Assembly (NCBI GenBank): GCA_043742865.1
Contig: JAYTXR010000064.1
Coordinates: forward strand, 1-8,183
Length of the DNA: 8,183 nt
Source of the DNA: PALSA-911 sp043742865
GTDB lineage: Bacteria > Pseudomonadota > Alphaproteobacteria > Acetobacterales > Acetobacteraceae
Direction: 5' to 3'
A model generated the notes under the pieces. The model made no database searches. It was not told the origin of the DNA and worked only from the letters and a program-made list of their open reading frames with translations. Positions within the stretch are counted from its first letter, which is position 1. Each line of letters starts with the position of its first letter. The position numbers and the translations under genes were made by a program. Shown one piece after another: positions 7,264-8,183 of the stretch.

Positions 7264-8183
7264 GTGACCCTCTCGCCTATCACCAAGCGCCGGCTGGCGA
7301 TTTTCCGGCAGAACCGGCGAGGGTTTGTTTCGCTGTGGATTTTTGCGGCGGTGTTCGTGCTGTCCTTGTTCGCGGAGTTCATCGCCAATGACCGGCCGCT
7401 GCTGATCCATTATGACGGGCGTTGGTTCGTTCCGGTCTTGCAGGATTACAGCGAGGACGCATTCGGTGCGGATTTTCTGCCCACCGATGCGGATTACACC
7501 GACCCGGAACTGGCACGGACGATCGAGGCGCGCGGCTGGATGGTTTGGCCATTGGTGCCGTATGCCTATAATTCGGTGGTGAAGGACCTGCCGGTGCCGG
7601 CCCCGGCGCCGCCTTCCTGGCAAAATTTTCTGGGCACTGACGATCAGGCGCGCGATGTGCTGGCGCGGGTGATCTATGGGTTTCGGTTGTCGGTGCTGTT
7701 CGGGTTCACGCTGACCGCGATTTCCTCGGTGGTCGGCGTGGCGGCCGGGGCGGTGCAGGGGTACTACGGCGGCACGCTGGATTTGCTGTTCCAGCGCTTT
7801 ATCGAAATTTGGTCAGGCATGCCGGAGCTCTATTTGCTGATCATCCTGGGCAGCGTGCTGACACCGAGTTTCTGGGTGCTGCTGGTGTTTCTGCTGCTGT
7901 TCCGCTGGATGGGACTGACCGGGCTGGTCCGGGCGGAGTTTCTGCGCGGGCGCAATCTGGACTATGTCCGCGCGGCCAAGGCGTTGGGGGTTTCCGATTT
8001 TTCCATCATGTGGCGACATGTGCTGCCGAACGCGATGGTGGCGACCTTGACATTTCTTCCGTTCATCCTTTCCGGCTCGGTGACGGTGCTCAGCACGCTG
8101 GATTTCCTGGGCTTCGGGCTGCCGCCGGGCTCGCCGTCGTTGGGCGAATTAGTCGCACAGGGCAAGAATAATCTGCAGGCGCC
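7264..8183 (+). CDS. yejE: Peptide ABC transporter permease YejE (C-terminus cut by window edge)
   Basis: Second membrane subunit of the Yej peptide importer. The 306 visible residues match E. coli YejE (about 340) in order, leaving roughly 35 residues outside the window. The N-terminus has the basic RRLAIFRQNRRGFVSLWIF (9-27), then the first helix and ELIANDKP-like EFIANDRPLL (38-47). A periplasmic region (about 48-120) comes before NFLGTDDQARDVLARVIYG (121-139). Transmembrane segments lie at about 21-41, 141-166, 186-219 and 259-285. The ATPase-docking EAA loop is LDYVRAAKALGVSDFSIMWRH (232-252). LDFLGFGLPPGSPSLGEL (279-296) is family-typical. The start is a GTG, because the only codons upstream in frame run into a TGA at 7255, and the protein's similarity begins right at this point. 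It lies 6 bases after the yejB stop, with a weak GAGCAG ribosome-binding site. yejF, encoding the ATPase, is expected next. Confidence 0.94.
   Translation, partial: MTLSPITKRRLAIFRQNRRGFVSLWIFAAVFVLSLFAEFIANDRPLLIHYDGRWFVPVLQDYSEDAFGADFLPTDADYTDPELARTIEARGWMVWPLVPYAYNSVVKDLPVPAPAPPSWQNFLGTDDQARDVLARVIYGFRLSVLFGFTLTAISSVVGVAAGAVQGYYGGTLDLLFQRFIEIWSGMPELYLLIILGSVLTPSFWVLLVFLLLFRWMGLTGLVRAEFLRGRNLDYVRAAKALGVSDFSIMWRHVLPNAMVATLTFLPFILSGSVTVLSTLDFLGFGLPPGSPSLGELVAQGKNNLQA

Noticed and set aside
1..8183. Search for CRISPR repeats, tRNA or rRNA, toxin-antitoxin pairs, phage genes, retrons or a defence-like cluster
   Set aside because: Nothing was seen by eye. Apart from the IS relic and short intergenic gaps, the window is filled by well-known housekeeping and transport genes.

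Overview
The window is GC-rich (roughly two-thirds G+C by eye) and carries seven intact or edge-truncated protein genes plus one decayed insertion-sequence fragment. Protein features point to an alphaproteobacterium. These are a KdsB with the NLQGDFP motif form, a short membrane-anchored CycM-like cytochrome c, a HisN-type histidinol phosphatase and a Yej peptide transporter. By general resemblance Rhodospirillales/Acetobacteraceae seems most likely. That placement is inference, because no rRNA or other taxonomic marker is present.

The left half is read leftward (minus strand). kdsB (CMP-KDO synthetase, lipopolysaccharide) overlaps pheA (prephenate dehydratase, phenylalanine synthesis) by 4 bases. 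After a roughly 300-base gap comes gltS (sodium/glutamate symporter), cut off by the window start. The gap holds the 5' end of an IS3-type orfA on the opposite strand, with an early in-frame stop and no orfB.

The right half is read rightward (plus strand). A divergent intergenic region precedes a cytochrome c gene, then hisN, then yejA, yejB and yejE, the last cut off by the window end. Junctions are very tight: 7 bases between cytochrome c and hisN, a 4-base ATGA overlap between hisN and yejA, a 1-base TAATG overlap between yejA and yejB, and 6 bases before the GTG of yejE. The five genes therefore look like one transcription unit, with yejF (the ATPase) expected just past the window.

Functionally this is housekeeping metabolism (LPS sugar activation, Phe and His synthesis, electron transport) next to a peptide importer that can feed amino acids and also takes up or resists peptide antibiotics in relatives. 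I found no CRISPR array, tRNA, rRNA, phage gene, toxin-antitoxin pair or defence-like cluster, and no evidence of a previously undescribed system. The most notable items are the IS relic, the uncertain kdsB start, and the embedding of hisN in the yej unit.
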